The notes under the pieces are model-generated. The model searched no databases, was not told where the DNA came from, and saw nothing but the letters and a program-made list of their open reading frames with translations. Of a stretch of 64,000 bases of DNA, positions 28,358 to 36,833 are shown one piece after another; position 1 is the stretch's first letter, and every line of letters starts with the position of its first letter. The translations under genes and the position numbers were made by a program. The DNA comes from Klenkia marina (lineage in GTDB: Bacteria > Actinomycetota > Actinomycetes > Mycobacteriales > Geodermatophilaceae): assembly GCF_900101025.1 (NCBI RefSeq), contig NZ_FMUH01000004.1, forward strand, positions 186,001 through 250,000, given 5' to 3'.

Positions 28358-30070
28358 TCACCCGGCCGAGGCGGCGACGAGCTCGTCGGGGGCGGGGGCG
28401 TAGCCGAAGCCCACGCGCAGGCCGTCGTCGACCACCTCCACGGTGCTCGGGGCGTAGGGCGGCAGCTGCGCGACCAGCCAGCCCTGCACCTGGTCCGCCA
28501 GCGCCGGGTCGTCGGCCAGCCGGGTGCCGCCGACGGAGTCCACGACCGCGTAGCGCAGGGCGGTGCCCACCTCGCCGGGGACCGTGGGCATCGCGGTCAC
28601 CCCGACGCCGTACTGCGCCGCGATGCCGGCCAGCAGCGTGAGCAGTCGCGGGTCGACGTCGCCCGAGAGCAGCGCCCCCGTCACCTGGCCGGAGTCGGCC
28701 GTCGTCGGGTTGGTGAGCAGGGCCCCGGCCAGCTGTCGGCGCAGGGCGCGGTCGTCGGCGTCGGGGGCGCGGTACCGGGGGTCGACGACGGCCAGACCGG
28801 TGGTCTCGTCGCCGAAGCGCGCGACCACCGGCCCGGGGCCGGCGGGCTCGCCGCGGCTGACCTGCAGCCCGCCCGGCTCGATCGGCACACCGGCCCGCTC
28901 CAGGTCCTCGGCGAGCAGCCCGTCGGCGGCCACGGGGGTGCCGGCGGGGAACTGGTCGGTCAGCCACGAGACCAGGGCGCGGCGGTCGGCGGCGCCGAAG
29001 TCGTCGGCCCGGGCGGTGCCCAGCGCGGCCCCGCCGACCCCCAGGGAGACCACCAGCGCGACCGCCGTGGCGGTGGCCAGGGCCGGGCGCAGCGGCCGCG
29101 TCGCCGGGTGGCGCACCAGCTCCTGCACCAGTGCCCCGAGCAGCAGCGCACCGAGGGGCAGGCAGACGACGAGGGCGGAGAACCGGCCGGGCGGGGCGAT
29201 CGCGGCCAGGGTGGTCACGGCCAGGGCGCCGGCCGGCGGTCGCCAGCGGGGCAGCACCCACGCGGCGAGCGCCCCGACCGCCAGCAGGCCGGCCGTGAGC
29301 AGGACCGAACGGGCCTCGCCGGCCGCCCAGGGCGCCAGGACGTCGGGTTGGGGATCCCAGCGCGGCAGCAGCAGCACCAGCACGACGAAGACCGGGGCCA
29401 GCAGGGCCGCGAGCACCGTGCGCGTGCGGGTCGACCACCGTCGACCCAGTCGTCCGGTGGCCAGGGCGCCGGCCGTGCCGGCCAGGAGCAGCAGGGCGAC
29501 GTCGGGGGCGAGCACGACCGCCGGAACGAGCGCGGGCACGGCCAGGGCCCGCACGACCGGCCGGCGGCGGCCCAGCCCGAGCCAGGCTGCCAGCAGCATC
29601 CAGGGCACCGCCCACGCCGCCGGCGAGCTCACGGCGTGCACGAGCACGAGCCCCGGGACGGCGCCGAGCACGAGCACGGCGACGCAGGCCCCGGCGTCAC
29701 CCAGCCGGGCCCGCCGCGCCACCCGCCACAGGAGCAGGCACGACACCAGCAGGGCGACCCAGAGCAGCTCCCGGCCCGCCGCGGCCAGGCCGCCGTGCCG
29801 CTCGAACGCCCGCGTGACCCACGCCCACCCCGCGGTGTGCACGACGGCCAGGCCCTCGGGGGTGAGCGGGTCCGGTGCCGATCCGCCCTGGACCCAGGCC
29901 CAGGCGGGCGCGGTGAGGGCACCGTCGTCGGCCAGTGGTGTGCTGCGCAGGGCGCGGGCGGACACCGCCGCAGCCAGCGCGAGCGCGGCCAGCGGGGCGA
30001 GCACCGACCAGCGGACCCGGCTGGTCGTCCCCGAGGAGTGCCGGGCGCGGGTGCTGCTGGTCGCGGACAC
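28358..30070 (-). CDS. Polytopic membrane protein, possible GT-C glycosyltransferase
   Basis: The protein has 570 residues with about nine to eleven hydrophobic helices in the first 350 residues and an extracytoplasmic soluble domain at the C terminus (from about 360: ADDFGAADRRALVSWLTDQF, then VAADGLLAEDLERAGVPIEP). The topology and the acidic first loop (ALRSTPLADDGALTAPAWAW) recall GT-C sugar transferases that use polyprenyl-phosphate donors, but no diagnostic motif is clear, so the function is open. GTG was chosen behind GGGGGG; a GTG 19 codons upstream has no ribosome binding site. It is 83 nt upstream of the DUF4397-sortase pair and may be cotranscribed. Confidence 0.6.
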   Translation of the reverse strand: MSATSSTRARHSSGTTSRVRWSVLAPLAALALAAAVSARALRSTPLADDGALTAPAWAWVQGGSAPDPLTPEGLAVVHTAGWAWVTRAFERHGGLAAAGRELLWVALLVSCLLLWRVARRARLGDAGACVAVLVLGAVPGLVLVHAVSSPAAWAVPWMLLAAWLGLGRRRPVVRALAVPALVPAVVLAPDVALLLLAGTAGALATGRLGRRWSTRTRTVLAALLAPVFVVLVLLLPRWDPQPDVLAPWAAGEARSVLLTAGLLAVGALAAWVLPRWRPPAGALAVTTLAAIAPPGRFSALVVCLPLGALLLGALVQELVRHPATRPLRPALATATAVALVVSLGVGGAALGTARADDFGAADRRALVSWLTDQFPAGTPVAADGLLAEDLERAGVPIEPGGLQVSRGEPAGPGPVVARFGDETTGLAVVDPRYRAPDADDRALRRQLAGALLTNPTTADSGQVTGALLSGDVDPRLLTLLAGIAAQYGVGVTAMPTVPGEVGTALRYAVVDSVGGTRLADDPALADQVQGWLVAQLPPYAPSTVEVVDDGLRVGFGYAPAPDELVAASAG

Positions 30071-30206
30071 AGCGGCACCCCCCAGCGTCGACGGAACGAC
30101 CTCACACCCCGGTGGGCACTGTGGCACGCACCGTCACGACCGGCCAGTCACCGCGTTCGCCCGGGAGCACGGCCGGGCAGTTACCGCCTCGGGAGGCGGC
30201 GCAGGA

Positions 30207-31538
30207 TCAGCGGGGCTCGGCGCCCCCGCCCTTCTGGGCCGGCTGGCTGCCGGTGGGGACCGACCGGACGGCGGGCTGCACCGCGGTGGCCGGACCCTGG
30301 GTGGGGGCCGGGCGCGCGGGCTGCGGGGAGCCGCCCGGCTGCTCGCCCGCCGGCGGGTCGCTCGCGGGCCGGGTGCCCGCGGACTGAGCACCTGCGGGCT
30401 GCGCACCTGCGGGCTGAGCACCTGCGGGCTGGGCACCTGACGGCTGGGCACCTGACGGCTGGGCACCTGACGGCTGGGCACCTGCGGGCCGGGCAGCAGC
30501 GGGCGCGGCTGCCGGCGGTGCGGCCGGCTGAGGCTGCGGAGCACCCGAGGGTCGACCCGGTGCCGTGGGCGCCGCGGGGGCTGCGGCGGTCGTCGGGGCC
30601 GCGGTGGTGGCCGTCCCGGACGACCGGGGCCGGTCCTGCCCCGCACCCTTCCCGGCAGCCTCGTCGGCGCTCGTGCCGTCGACCGCGCGGTCGCCGGCGG
30701 TGTCCTGGTCCTGGGCGGGACGGGCGGCGGTGGCCGGGGCGTCGGCGAGGTCGGGAAGCTGCCCGAGCAGGCGCCGTACCTCGTGCAGGCGGGTGGCCAG
30801 CTCGTCACGGGTGCGCCGGAGGGCGGCGGCCTCCTCCTCGGCGGCCGAGACCGTGGCGGCGGCACGCTGCTCGGCGGCGGCGACCCGCTGCTGGGCGGCG
30901 GCGACCGAGCTCTTCTCGCGCTCGTCCTCGAGCCGGGCGGCCTCGGTGCGCCGCGCCCGCTGGGCGATCTCGAAGTCCTCCTCGATCTTGGTGCGGCGGG
31001 CCTGCGAATCGGCGTCGAGCTGGGCGACCCGCTCCTGGGCCTTGGCGACCAGCTCGTCGGCCCGGGCCTGCGCCTTCGCGGCGATCTGCTCGGCCTCGTG
31101 CCGTGCCTCGGCGAGCACCCGCTCGGCGTCGGCGCCGGCCTGGGCCTGGCGCTGCACCGAGGCGTTCTCCTCGGCGGTGATGCGCTGCCGGATCGCGTCG
31201 GCCTCCTCGGCGGCCCTGCGGCGCACCTCGGCGGCCTCCTCCTCGGCCAGCCGGAGCATGTGCGAGATGCGTTCGCCCATGTTCTCGAAGGTGGGCGCAC
31301 CGGCGGAGGCGGCCTTGCGGCGCAGGCTCTCCATCTCCTGGTGCAGCGCCGACAGCTGGGCGGCCAGGTCGGAGGCGCGCGACGCCGCGGCGTCGCGGTC
31401 GGCCATCGTGACCCGCAGATCCGCGTCCAACCGCTCGATGGCCTCGGCCACCTGGTCCCGGTGGTAGCCCTTGCGGACCACCTCGAAGGAGTAGGTGGCC
31501 TCGCGCAGCGGGAGCAGTTCGGCGTGGGGGTCGCTCAT
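30207..31538 (-). CDS. FilP/DivIVA-like coiled-coil protein with Pro-Ala-Gly-Gln repeat tail
   Basis: The protein has 443 residues. It begins with a DivIVA-like segment (YSFEVVRKGYHRDQVAEAIE, about 16-37) followed by coiled coil to about residue 265, including MGERISHMLRLAEEEAAEVR, which closely resembles Streptomyces FilP. The remaining 175 residues are low complexity, with seven tandem P(A/S)GAQ pentapeptides. FilP and Scy are cytoskeletal proteins of polar growth in Streptomyces and lie beside the methylmalonyl-CoA epimerase gene there, as here. I infer a scaffold role in polar or septal organisation. ATG follows GGATGGAG. Confidence 0.75.
   Translation of the reverse strand: MSDPHAELLPLREATYSFEVVRKGYHRDQVAEAIERLDADLRVTMADRDAAASRASDLAAQLSALHQEMESLRRKAASAGAPTFENMGERISHMLRLAEEEAAEVRRRAAEEADAIRQRITAEENASVQRQAQAGADAERVLAEARHEAEQIAAKAQARADELVAKAQERVAQLDADSQARRTKIEEDFEIAQRARRTEAARLEDEREKSSVAAAQQRVAAAEQRAAATVSAAEEEAAALRRTRDELATRLHEVRRLLGQLPDLADAPATAARPAQDQDTAGDRAVDGTSADEAAGKGAGQDRPRSSGTATTAAPTTAAAPAAPTAPGRPSGAPQPQPAAPPAAAPAAARPAGAQPSGAQPSGAQPSGAQPAGAQPAGAQPAGAQSAGTRPASDPPAGEQPGGSPQPARPAPTQGPATAVQPAVRSVPTGSQPAQKGGGAEPR
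30371..30490 (-). repeat. 15-bp tandem repeat array inside the FilP-like gene
   Basis: Seven units of 15 bp (for example gggcacctgacggct on the plus strand) plus one degraded unit encode the P-(A/S)-G-A-Q pentapeptides. Three adjacent units are identical at DNA level, which indicates recent expansion by slippage or unequal exchange. The copy number is a multiple of three bases and keeps the frame. Confidence 0.85.
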
Positions 31539-31599
31539 GGCTCCATCCTTCCAGAAGCTGCGGACCGGATCGGGTGTGACGAGCCGGTCCGCAGCATGC

Positions 31600-32931
31600 T
31601 CACAGGCCGCGGAAACGGTTGATCGCGTCGAGGTGCTTGGCGCGCTTGTCCTGGTCGCGGACGCCCAGGCCCTCCTCGGGGGCGAGGGTGAGCACGCCGA
31701 CCTTGCCCTGGTGGGTGTTGGTCTGGACGTCGCGGGCGGCCTGCCCGACCTGCTCCATCGGGTAGACCTTCGAGACCGTCGGGTGGATCAGGCCCTTGTC
31801 GATCAGCCGGTTGGCCTCGTACGCCTCCTTGTAGTTCGCGAAGTGCGAGCTCAGGATCTTCTTCAGGTTCATCCACAGGTAGCGGTTGTCGTACTCGTGC
31901 ATGTACCCGGAGGTCGAGGCGCACGTGATGATCGTGCCGCCCTTCTTGGCGACGTAGACGCTGGCGCCGAAGGTCTCGCGGCCGGGGTGCTCGAAGACGA
32001 TGTCGATGTCCTCGCCGCCGGTCAGCTCGCGGATCTTCTTGCCGAAGCGCTGCCACTCCTTGGGGTCCTGGGTCTTCTCGTCCTTCCAGAACCTGTAGCC
32101 CTCGGCGGAGCGGTCGATGACCAGCTCGGCGCCCATCCTCCGCACGATCTCGGCCTTCTCGGGGCTGGAGACCACGCAGACGGGGATGGCGCCGCCGTTG
32201 AGGGCCATCTGGGTGGCGTAGGAGCCCAGCCCGCCCGAGGCGCCCCAGATGAGCACGGTGTCGCCCTGCTTCATGTTGGCGCCGTTCTTGCTCACCAGCT
32301 GCCGGTAGGCGGTGGCGTTGACAAGTCCGGGCGCGGCGGCCTCCTCCCACGTGAGGTGGGCCGGCTTGGGCAGCAGCTGGTTGCTCTTGACCAGGGCGAG
32401 CTCGGCCAGGCCGCCGAAGTTGGTCTCGAAGCCCCAGATGCGCTGCTGGGGGTCCATCATCGTGTCGTCGTGGCCGGCCGGGTCCTCGAGCTCCACCGAC
32501 AGGCAGTGCGCGACGACCTCGTCGCCGGCCTTCCACTTGTTCACGCCGGGCCCGACGGCCAGGACGACGCCGGCCAGGTCGGAGCCCACCACGTGGTAGG
32601 GCAGGTCGTGCCGCTTCGTGAGCTCGGACAGCCGTCCGTAGCGCTCCAGGAACCCGAACGTGCTCACCGGCTCGAAGATCGACGTCCACACGGTGTTGTA
32701 GTTCACCGACGACGCCATCACGGCCACGATGGCCTCGCCCGGCCCGAGCTCGGGGGTGGGCACCTCCTCGACGTGCAGGCTCTTGCGGGGGTCCTTGTCC
32801 TTGGTGGCCAGGCCCTCGAACATGTCCTGCTCGTCCTTGCGCACCAGCACCGCGCGGTAGGAGTCGGGCACGCCCAGCCCCCCGATGTCGCTGAGCTGGT
32901 CGGACAGGATGGCGTCCCTGATCTCGTTCAC
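31600..32931 (-). CDS. ccr: Crotonyl-CoA carboxylase/reductase
   Basis: This medium-chain dehydrogenase of 443 residues carboxylates crotonyl-CoA with CO2 and NADPH to ethylmalonyl-CoA, the key step of the ethylmalonyl-CoA pathway and a source of polyketide extender units. The CO2-binding residues known from Kitasatospora are all present at a constant offset: N79 (SSVNYNTVW), F168 and E169 (WGFETNFGG) and H363 (SSHFANYKEA). The NADPH-binding motif is WGASGGLGSYA near 229. GTG follows GGGAG. The gene lies downstream of the epimerase gene on the same strand, but a palindromic operator in the 68-bp gap suggests its own regulated promoter. Confidence 0.95.
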   Translation of the reverse strand: MNEIRDAILSDQLSDIGGLGVPDSYRAVLVRKDEQDMFEGLATKDKDPRKSLHVEEVPTPELGPGEAIVAVMASSVNYNTVWTSIFEPVSTFGFLERYGRLSELTKRHDLPYHVVGSDLAGVVLAVGPGVNKWKAGDEVVAHCLSVELEDPAGHDDTMMDPQQRIWGFETNFGGLAELALVKSNQLLPKPAHLTWEEAAAPGLVNATAYRQLVSKNGANMKQGDTVLIWGASGGLGSYATQMALNGGAIPVCVVSSPEKAEIVRRMGAELVIDRSAEGYRFWKDEKTQDPKEWQRFGKKIRELTGGEDIDIVFEHPGRETFGASVYVAKKGGTIITCASTSGYMHEYDNRYLWMNLKKILSSHFANYKEAYEANRLIDKGLIHPTVSKVYPMEQVGQAARDVQTNTHQGKVGVLTLAPEEGLGVRDQDKRAKHLDAINRFRGL

Positions 32932-32977
32932 GCTGTGCTCCCGGGTCGTCGTTGGCTCGGTAGTGCGGGTGAGGATG

Positions 32978-32991
32978 TTACTGGCCAGTAG
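32978..32991 (-). promoter_or_regulatory. TTAC-N6-GTAG palindrome (operator) at the ccr promoter
   Basis: The plus strand reads TTACTGGCCAGTAG, whose core TACTGGCCAGTA is a perfect 12-bp palindrome. On the minus strand its end forms TAACAT, a plausible -10 box for ccr, so a bound protein would block the promoter. It differs from the ecm operator at three bases. Confidence 0.65.
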
Positions 32992-32999
32992 CCAGGAAG

Positions 33000-33449
33000 T
33001 CAGTGCTGTGTGGCCGGTTCCACGATCTCGACGAGCACGCCGCCGGCGTCCTTGGGGTGCACGAAGTTGACCCGGCTGCCGGCGGTGCCGCGGCGGGGCT
33101 CGTCGTAGAGCAGTCGCAGGCCGCGCTCGCGCAGGGTGGCGCTGACCGCCTCGACGTCGACCACCCGGAAGGCAAGCTGCTGCAGGCCCGGGCCCGACCG
33201 GCCGATGAACTTCGCGATCGTGGACTCCGGCGTCAGCGGGGCCAGCAGCTGGATGCGGGTGTCACCCGACCCGACCGCGAGCATGGCCTCGCGGACGCCC
33301 TGCTCCTCGTTCGTCTCCTCGTGGACCGAGGTGATGCCGAACGCGCGGTCGTAGAAGGCGATCGCCTCGTCGAGGTCGGGTACGGCGATCCCGACGTGGT
33401 CGATGGTGGTGAACAGCTCGGTGGGCAGTGCGGCTCCGTCGACGCTCAT
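33000..33449 (-). CDS. mce: Methylmalonyl-CoA (ethylmalonyl-CoA) epimerase
   Basis: This 149-residue vicinal oxygen chelate protein has two beta-alpha-beta-beta-beta modules. The metal ligands expected of the family are visible: H18 in IDHVGIAVPDL, a histidine or glutamine position in GPGLQQLAFRVVDV, and E143 in GGVLVEIVEP. It interconverts (R) and (S) methylmalonyl-CoA, and in ethylmalonyl-CoA pathway organisms also ethylmalonyl-CoA. A degraded relative of the TTAC operator (TTACCCGCGGTACC, 33465-33478) lies just before the start codon. The neighbour order FilP-like, ccr, mce, thiolase, meaB brings the whole pathway together. Confidence 0.88.
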   Translation of the reverse strand: MSVDGAALPTELFTTIDHVGIAVPDLDEAIAFYDRAFGITSVHEETNEEQGVREAMLAVGSGDTRIQLLAPLTPESTIAKFIGRSGPGLQQLAFRVVDVEAVSATLRERGLRLLYDEPRRGTAGSRVNFVHPKDAGGVLVEIVEPATQH

Positions 33450-33514
33450 GCGGGCATGTTGCCGTTACCCGCGGTACCGCGCACCCGGTGGAGGGGGGTG
33501 ACGCTGGACACAGC

Positions 33515-33547
33515 GGAGCCCGCCGTCCCTGGGGGACGACGGGCTCC
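33515..33547 (-). terminator. Hairpin after the alpha/beta-hydrolase gene
   Basis: Arms of 15 bp (left GGAGCCCGCCGTCCC) with one mismatch and a 3-nt loop lie 64 nt downstream of the hydrolase stop and 66 bp upstream of the epimerase start. There is no U-tract. Confidence 0.55.
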
Positions 33548-33610
33548 GGTACGGCCCGGCTGCAGGAGCCCGTGCCTCGCAGCGTGGCGCGGGGGGGGCA
33601 GTCGGGTCCG

Positions 33611-34447
33611 CTACTTCGCGAGGAACTGGAGCAGGGCGGCGTTGAACTCCTGCGGGTGGCTGGCGTTGACGCCGTGCGGGCCGCCCTCGACGACCACGAG
33701 CTCGGCGCCCTCGATCGACTCGGCCGAGCGCTTGCCCGACACCTCGAAGGGCACCACGCCGTCGCTGTCGCCGTGGATGACCAGCGTGGGGACGGTGACC
33801 TTCGTGAGGTCGTCGCGGAAGTCGGTGCGGCCGAAGGCGGTGATGCAGTCCAGGGTGCCCTTCGGCGACGCCACGTTGGCGATCTGCCGGGCGAAGGCCT
33901 TCTGTGCGCTGCTGACCAGGTCGTTCTTGTCCCCGGCGGCGAAGAAGTTCTCGGTGAAGTCCTCGAGGAAGGCCGGGCGGTCGGTGCGGACGCCGGTCTG
34001 GAAGGCCTCGATGGTGGCGTCGTCGAGGCCGCCGTCGGGGTTGTCGTCGCTCTTGTACAGGTACGGCGGCACCGCGGCGGCCAGCACGGCCGACCGGATG
34101 CGGTCGGTGCCGTAGCGGCTGATGTAGCGCACGACCTCGCCGCCGCCCATGGAGAAGCCGACCAGGGTGACGTCGGTGAGGTCGAGGTGGGTGAGCAGCG
34201 CGTCGAGGTCGGCGGCGAAGGTGTCGTAGTCGTAGCCGTCGAAGGGCTTGGACGACTCGCCGAAGCCGCGGCGGTCGTAGGTGACCACGCGGTGGCCGGC
34301 CTCGACCAGCGCGGGCACCTGGGCCTCCCACGACTTGCCCGACAGCGGCCAGCCGTGGATGAGCACGACCGGGCGGCCGGCGCCGTGGTCCTCGTAGTAC
34401 AGCTCGATCGGGGCGGAGTTCTCGGTGCCGACGGTGACCGTGGCCAT
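33611..34447 (-). CDS. Alpha/beta hydrolase, non-haem chloroperoxidase/arylesterase type
   Basis: The protein has 278 residues. The oxyanion motif is VLIHGWPLSGKSW near residue 30, the nucleophile serine is in VGFSMGGGEVVRYI near 100, the acid is Asp in VIHGDSDGVVP and the histidine is in GGPHGVNASHP near the C terminus. Close relatives are annotated as cofactor-free haloperoxidases but act as esterases or perhydrolases in vitro; the true substrate is unknown. ATG was chosen because ACAGGAGAACGC precedes it; a longer frame upstream has no such site. It is divergent from the thiolase gene. Confidence 0.85.
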   Translation of the reverse strand: MATVTVGTENSAPIELYYEDHGAGRPVVLIHGWPLSGKSWEAQVPALVEAGHRVVTYDRRGFGESSKPFDGYDYDTFAADLDALLTHLDLTDVTLVGFSMGGGEVVRYISRYGTDRIRSAVLAAAVPPYLYKSDDNPDGGLDDATIEAFQTGVRTDRPAFLEDFTENFFAAGDKNDLVSSAQKAFARQIANVASPKGTLDCITAFGRTDFRDDLTKVTVPTLVIHGDSDGVVPFEVSGKRSAESIEGAELVVVEGGPHGVNASHPQEFNAALLQFLAK

Positions 34448-34575
34448 GTGCGTTCTCCTGTCGCTCGGGGTCGTGGGCTCGCGCAGGTTCAGTCGTGCCC
34501 AATGCATCTGGGGTGTGCACCGTTCCGGGTGGTGACCTGCCTCACGTGGCCCCGGTGCGTCGGCCACCGTCGTCC

Positions 34576-34581
34576 TAAGCT
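34576..34581 (+). promoter_or_regulatory. Possible -10 box (TAAGCT) for the thiolase-meaB operon
   Basis: TAAGCT would start a transcript with a leader of about 55 nt that ends in GGAGG 6 nt before the thiolase ATG. The upstream sequence has no TTAC-N6-GTAA site. Confidence 0.35.
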
Positions 34582-34641
34582 CGGCGCCAGCCCGTCTGCT
34601 CGGCCACCAACGGTGGTGGCCTGCGCCCCTGGAGGCCCCGC

Positions 34642-35856
34642 ATGACCCAGACCACCAAGCCCGCGGCCGCGAACCGCTCCGTGATCGTCGGCGGCGCCCG
34701 CACCCCGATGGGCCGGCTGCTCGGCTCGCTGAAGGACTTCTCCGCCGCCGACCTCGGTGGCGTGGCCATCAAGGGCGCCCTGGAGAAGGCCGGCATCAGC
34801 GGCGACCAGGTCGAGTACGTGATCATGGGCCAGGTCATCCAGGCCGGGGCCGGCCAGAACCCGGCCCGCCCCGCCGCGGTCGCCGGCGGCATCCCGATGA
34901 CCGTGCCGTCGTTCACCCTCAACAAGGTGTGCCTGTCGGGCATCGACGCCATCGCGCTGGCCGACCAGCTCATCCGGGCCGGGGAGTTCGACGTGGTCGT
35001 CGCCGGTGGCATGGAGTCGATGACCCAGGCGCCGCACCTGCTGCCCACCAGCCGCACCGGCGTCAAGTTCGGCAACACCGCGCTGGTCGACTCGATGAAC
35101 CACGACGGGCTCACCGACACCTTCGACCAGGTGGCCATGGGGCTGCTGACCGAGCAGGCCAACAGCCGCTACGAGCTGACCCGCGAGGAGCAGGACGCCT
35201 TCGCCGCGGCCAGCCACCAGCGCGCGGCCGCGGCGCACAAGAACGGCCTGTTCGACGACGAGATCGTCACGGTGTCCATCCCGCAGCGCAAGGGCGACCC
35301 GATCGAGTTCCGCGAGGACGAGGGCATCCGCGCCGACACCACCACCGAGTCCCTGGGCCGGCTCAAGCCCGCCTTCAGCAAGGACGGCACGATCACCGCC
35401 GGCACCGCCTCGCAGATCTCCGACGGCGCCGCCGCCGTCGTGGTGATGAGCGCCGCCAAGGCCGCCGAGCTCGGCTGCACCGTGCTGGCCGAGATCGGCG
35501 CCCACGGCGTGGTCGCCGGTCCCGACGCCACCCTGCAGCAGCAGCCCTCCCGGGCCATCGCCGCAGCCTGCGCCCGGGAGGGCATCGCCCCCGCCGACCT
35601 CGACCTGGTCGAGATCAACGAGGCCTTCGCCGCGGTCGGCATCGTCTCCACCCGCGAGCTCGGGCTCGACCCCGAGAAGGTCAACGTCAACGGCGGCGCC
35701 ATCGCGCTGGGCCACCCGGTCGGCATGAGCGGGGCCCGCATCGTGCTGCACCTGGCGCTGGAGCTGCAGCGCCGCGGCGGCGGCACCGGTGCCGCCGCGC
35801 TGTGCGGTGGTGGTGGCCAGGGCGACGCCCTGGTCGTGCACGTGCCCGCCGCCTGA
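34642..35856 (+). CDS. Acetyl-CoA C-acetyltransferase (thiolase)
   Basis: This 404-residue biosynthetic-type thiolase condenses two acetyl-CoA to acetoacetyl-CoA or runs the reverse. The nucleophile is C97 in [11 protein letters not shown]. The other active-site blocks are [28 protein letters not shown] with the catalytic His, and [11 protein letters not shown] with the second Cys. It corresponds to FadA4 in the mycobacterial order. ATG lies behind CTGGAGG. meaB begins 3 nt after the stop. Confidence 0.94.
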   Translation: MTQTTKPAAANRSVIVGGARTPMGRLLGSLKDFSAADLGGVAIKGALEKAGISGDQVEYVIMGQVIQAGAGQNPARPAAVAGGIPMTVPSFTLNKVCLSGIDAIALADQLIRAGEFDVVVAGGMESMTQAPHLLPTSRTGVKFGNTALVDSMNHDGLTDTFDQVAMGLLTEQANSRYELTREEQDAFAAASHQRAAAAHKNGLFDDEIVTVSIPQRKGDPIEFREDEGIRADTTTESLGRLKPAFSKDGTITAGTASQISDGAAAVVVMSAAKAAELGCTVLAEIGAHGVVAGPDATLQQQPSRAIAAACAREGIAPADLDLVEINEAFAAVGIVSTRELGLDPEKVNVNGGAIALGHPVGMSGARIVLHLALELQRRGGGTGAAALCGGGGQGDALVVHVPAA

Positions 35857-35858
35857 CC

Positions 35859-36809
35859 GTGGGTCGCCGCACCCCGGACGTCGGCGCGCTGGTCGCCGGC
35901 GCCCGGTACGGCGACCCCCGCTCGGTCGCCCGGCTGATCTCGCTCGTGGAGCAGGAGAGCCCGGCGCTGCGCGAGGTCGCCGCCGCGCTCGCGCCGCACA
36001 CCGGCCGGGCGCAGGTGCTGGGCATCACCGGGTCGCCCGGCGTCGGCAAGTCGACCACCACCACCGCCCTGGTCCGCGGCCTGCGCGCCCGCGACCTGCG
36101 GGTGGGGGTGCTCGCGGTCGACCCGTCGTCCCCCTTCTCCGGGGGCGCACTGCTGGGCGACCGGGTGCGCATGGGCGACCACGCCGACGACCCGGGGGTC
36201 TACATCCGGTCGATGGCCTCCCGCGGGCACCTCGGCGGGCTGTCGTGGGCCACCCCCCAGGCGCTGCGGGTGCTCGACGGGGCGGGCTGCGACGTCGTGG
36301 TCGTGGAGACCGTCGGGGTGGGTCAGTCCGAGCTCGAGGTGGCGTCGCTCGCCGACACCACGCTCGTGCTGGTCGCGCCGGGCATGGGCGACGGCATCCA
36401 GGCGGCCAAGGCCGGGATCCTCGAGGTCGCCGACGTCTTCGTGGTCAACAAGGCCGACCGCGAGGGCGCCGACCGCACGGCTCGCGAGCTCCGGGCGATG
36501 CTCACGATGGCCGCCGACACCGGCTGGCGGCCGCCCGTCGTCCGCACCGTCGCCTCGGCCGGTGAGGGCGTCGACGACGTCCTCACCCGGGTCGAGGAGC
36601 ACCGCAGCTGGCTGGCGTCCTCCGGCGAGGGCGACCGGCGCCGACGGGTCCGGGCGGCCCGCGAGATCGAGGCGATCGCGGTCGGTGAGCTGCGCCGCCG
36701 GATGGGCGACGTCGGCGGCGCGGCGGCGATCGACGCACTCGCCGAGCGGGTCGTCGCGGGGGAGTGCGACCCCTACGCCGCGGCCGACGAGCTCGTCGGG
36801 CGGCTCTGA
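35859..36809 (+). CDS. meaB: Methylmalonyl-CoA mutase-associated GTPase MeaB (ArgK family)
   Basis: The protein has 316 residues. G1/Walker A is GITGSPGVGKSTTTTALV near residue 56, DPSSPFSGGALLGDRVRM follows, switch regions include VETVGVGQSE, and the base-specificity motif is NKADREG. MeaB proteins guard B12-dependent acyl-CoA mutases by gating cofactor loading and removing damaged cofactor. The only mutase gene in this window is ecm, so the client could be Ecm or a mutase encoded elsewhere. GTG lies 2 nt after the thiolase stop. Confidence 0.93.
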   Translation: MGRRTPDVGALVAGARYGDPRSVARLISLVEQESPALREVAAALAPHTGRAQVLGITGSPGVGKSTTTTALVRGLRARDLRVGVLAVDPSSPFSGGALLGDRVRMGDHADDPGVYIRSMASRGHLGGLSWATPQALRVLDGAGCDVVVVETVGVGQSELEVASLADTTLVLVAPGMGDGIQAAKAGILEVADVFVVNKADREGADRTARELRAMLTMAADTGWRPPVVRTVASAGEGVDDVLTRVEEHRSWLASSGEGDRRRRVRAAREIEAIAVGELRRRMGDVGGAAAIDALAERVVAGECDPYAAADELVGRL

Positions 36810-36833
36810 GGGGCCTCGGGGGAGACTGCCCGT

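Noticed and set aside
30371-30490. Short regular repeats resembling a CRISPR array
   Set aside because: Units are 15 bp with no spacers and lie in frame in a coding region, encoding PSGAQ pentapeptides. No cas gene is present.
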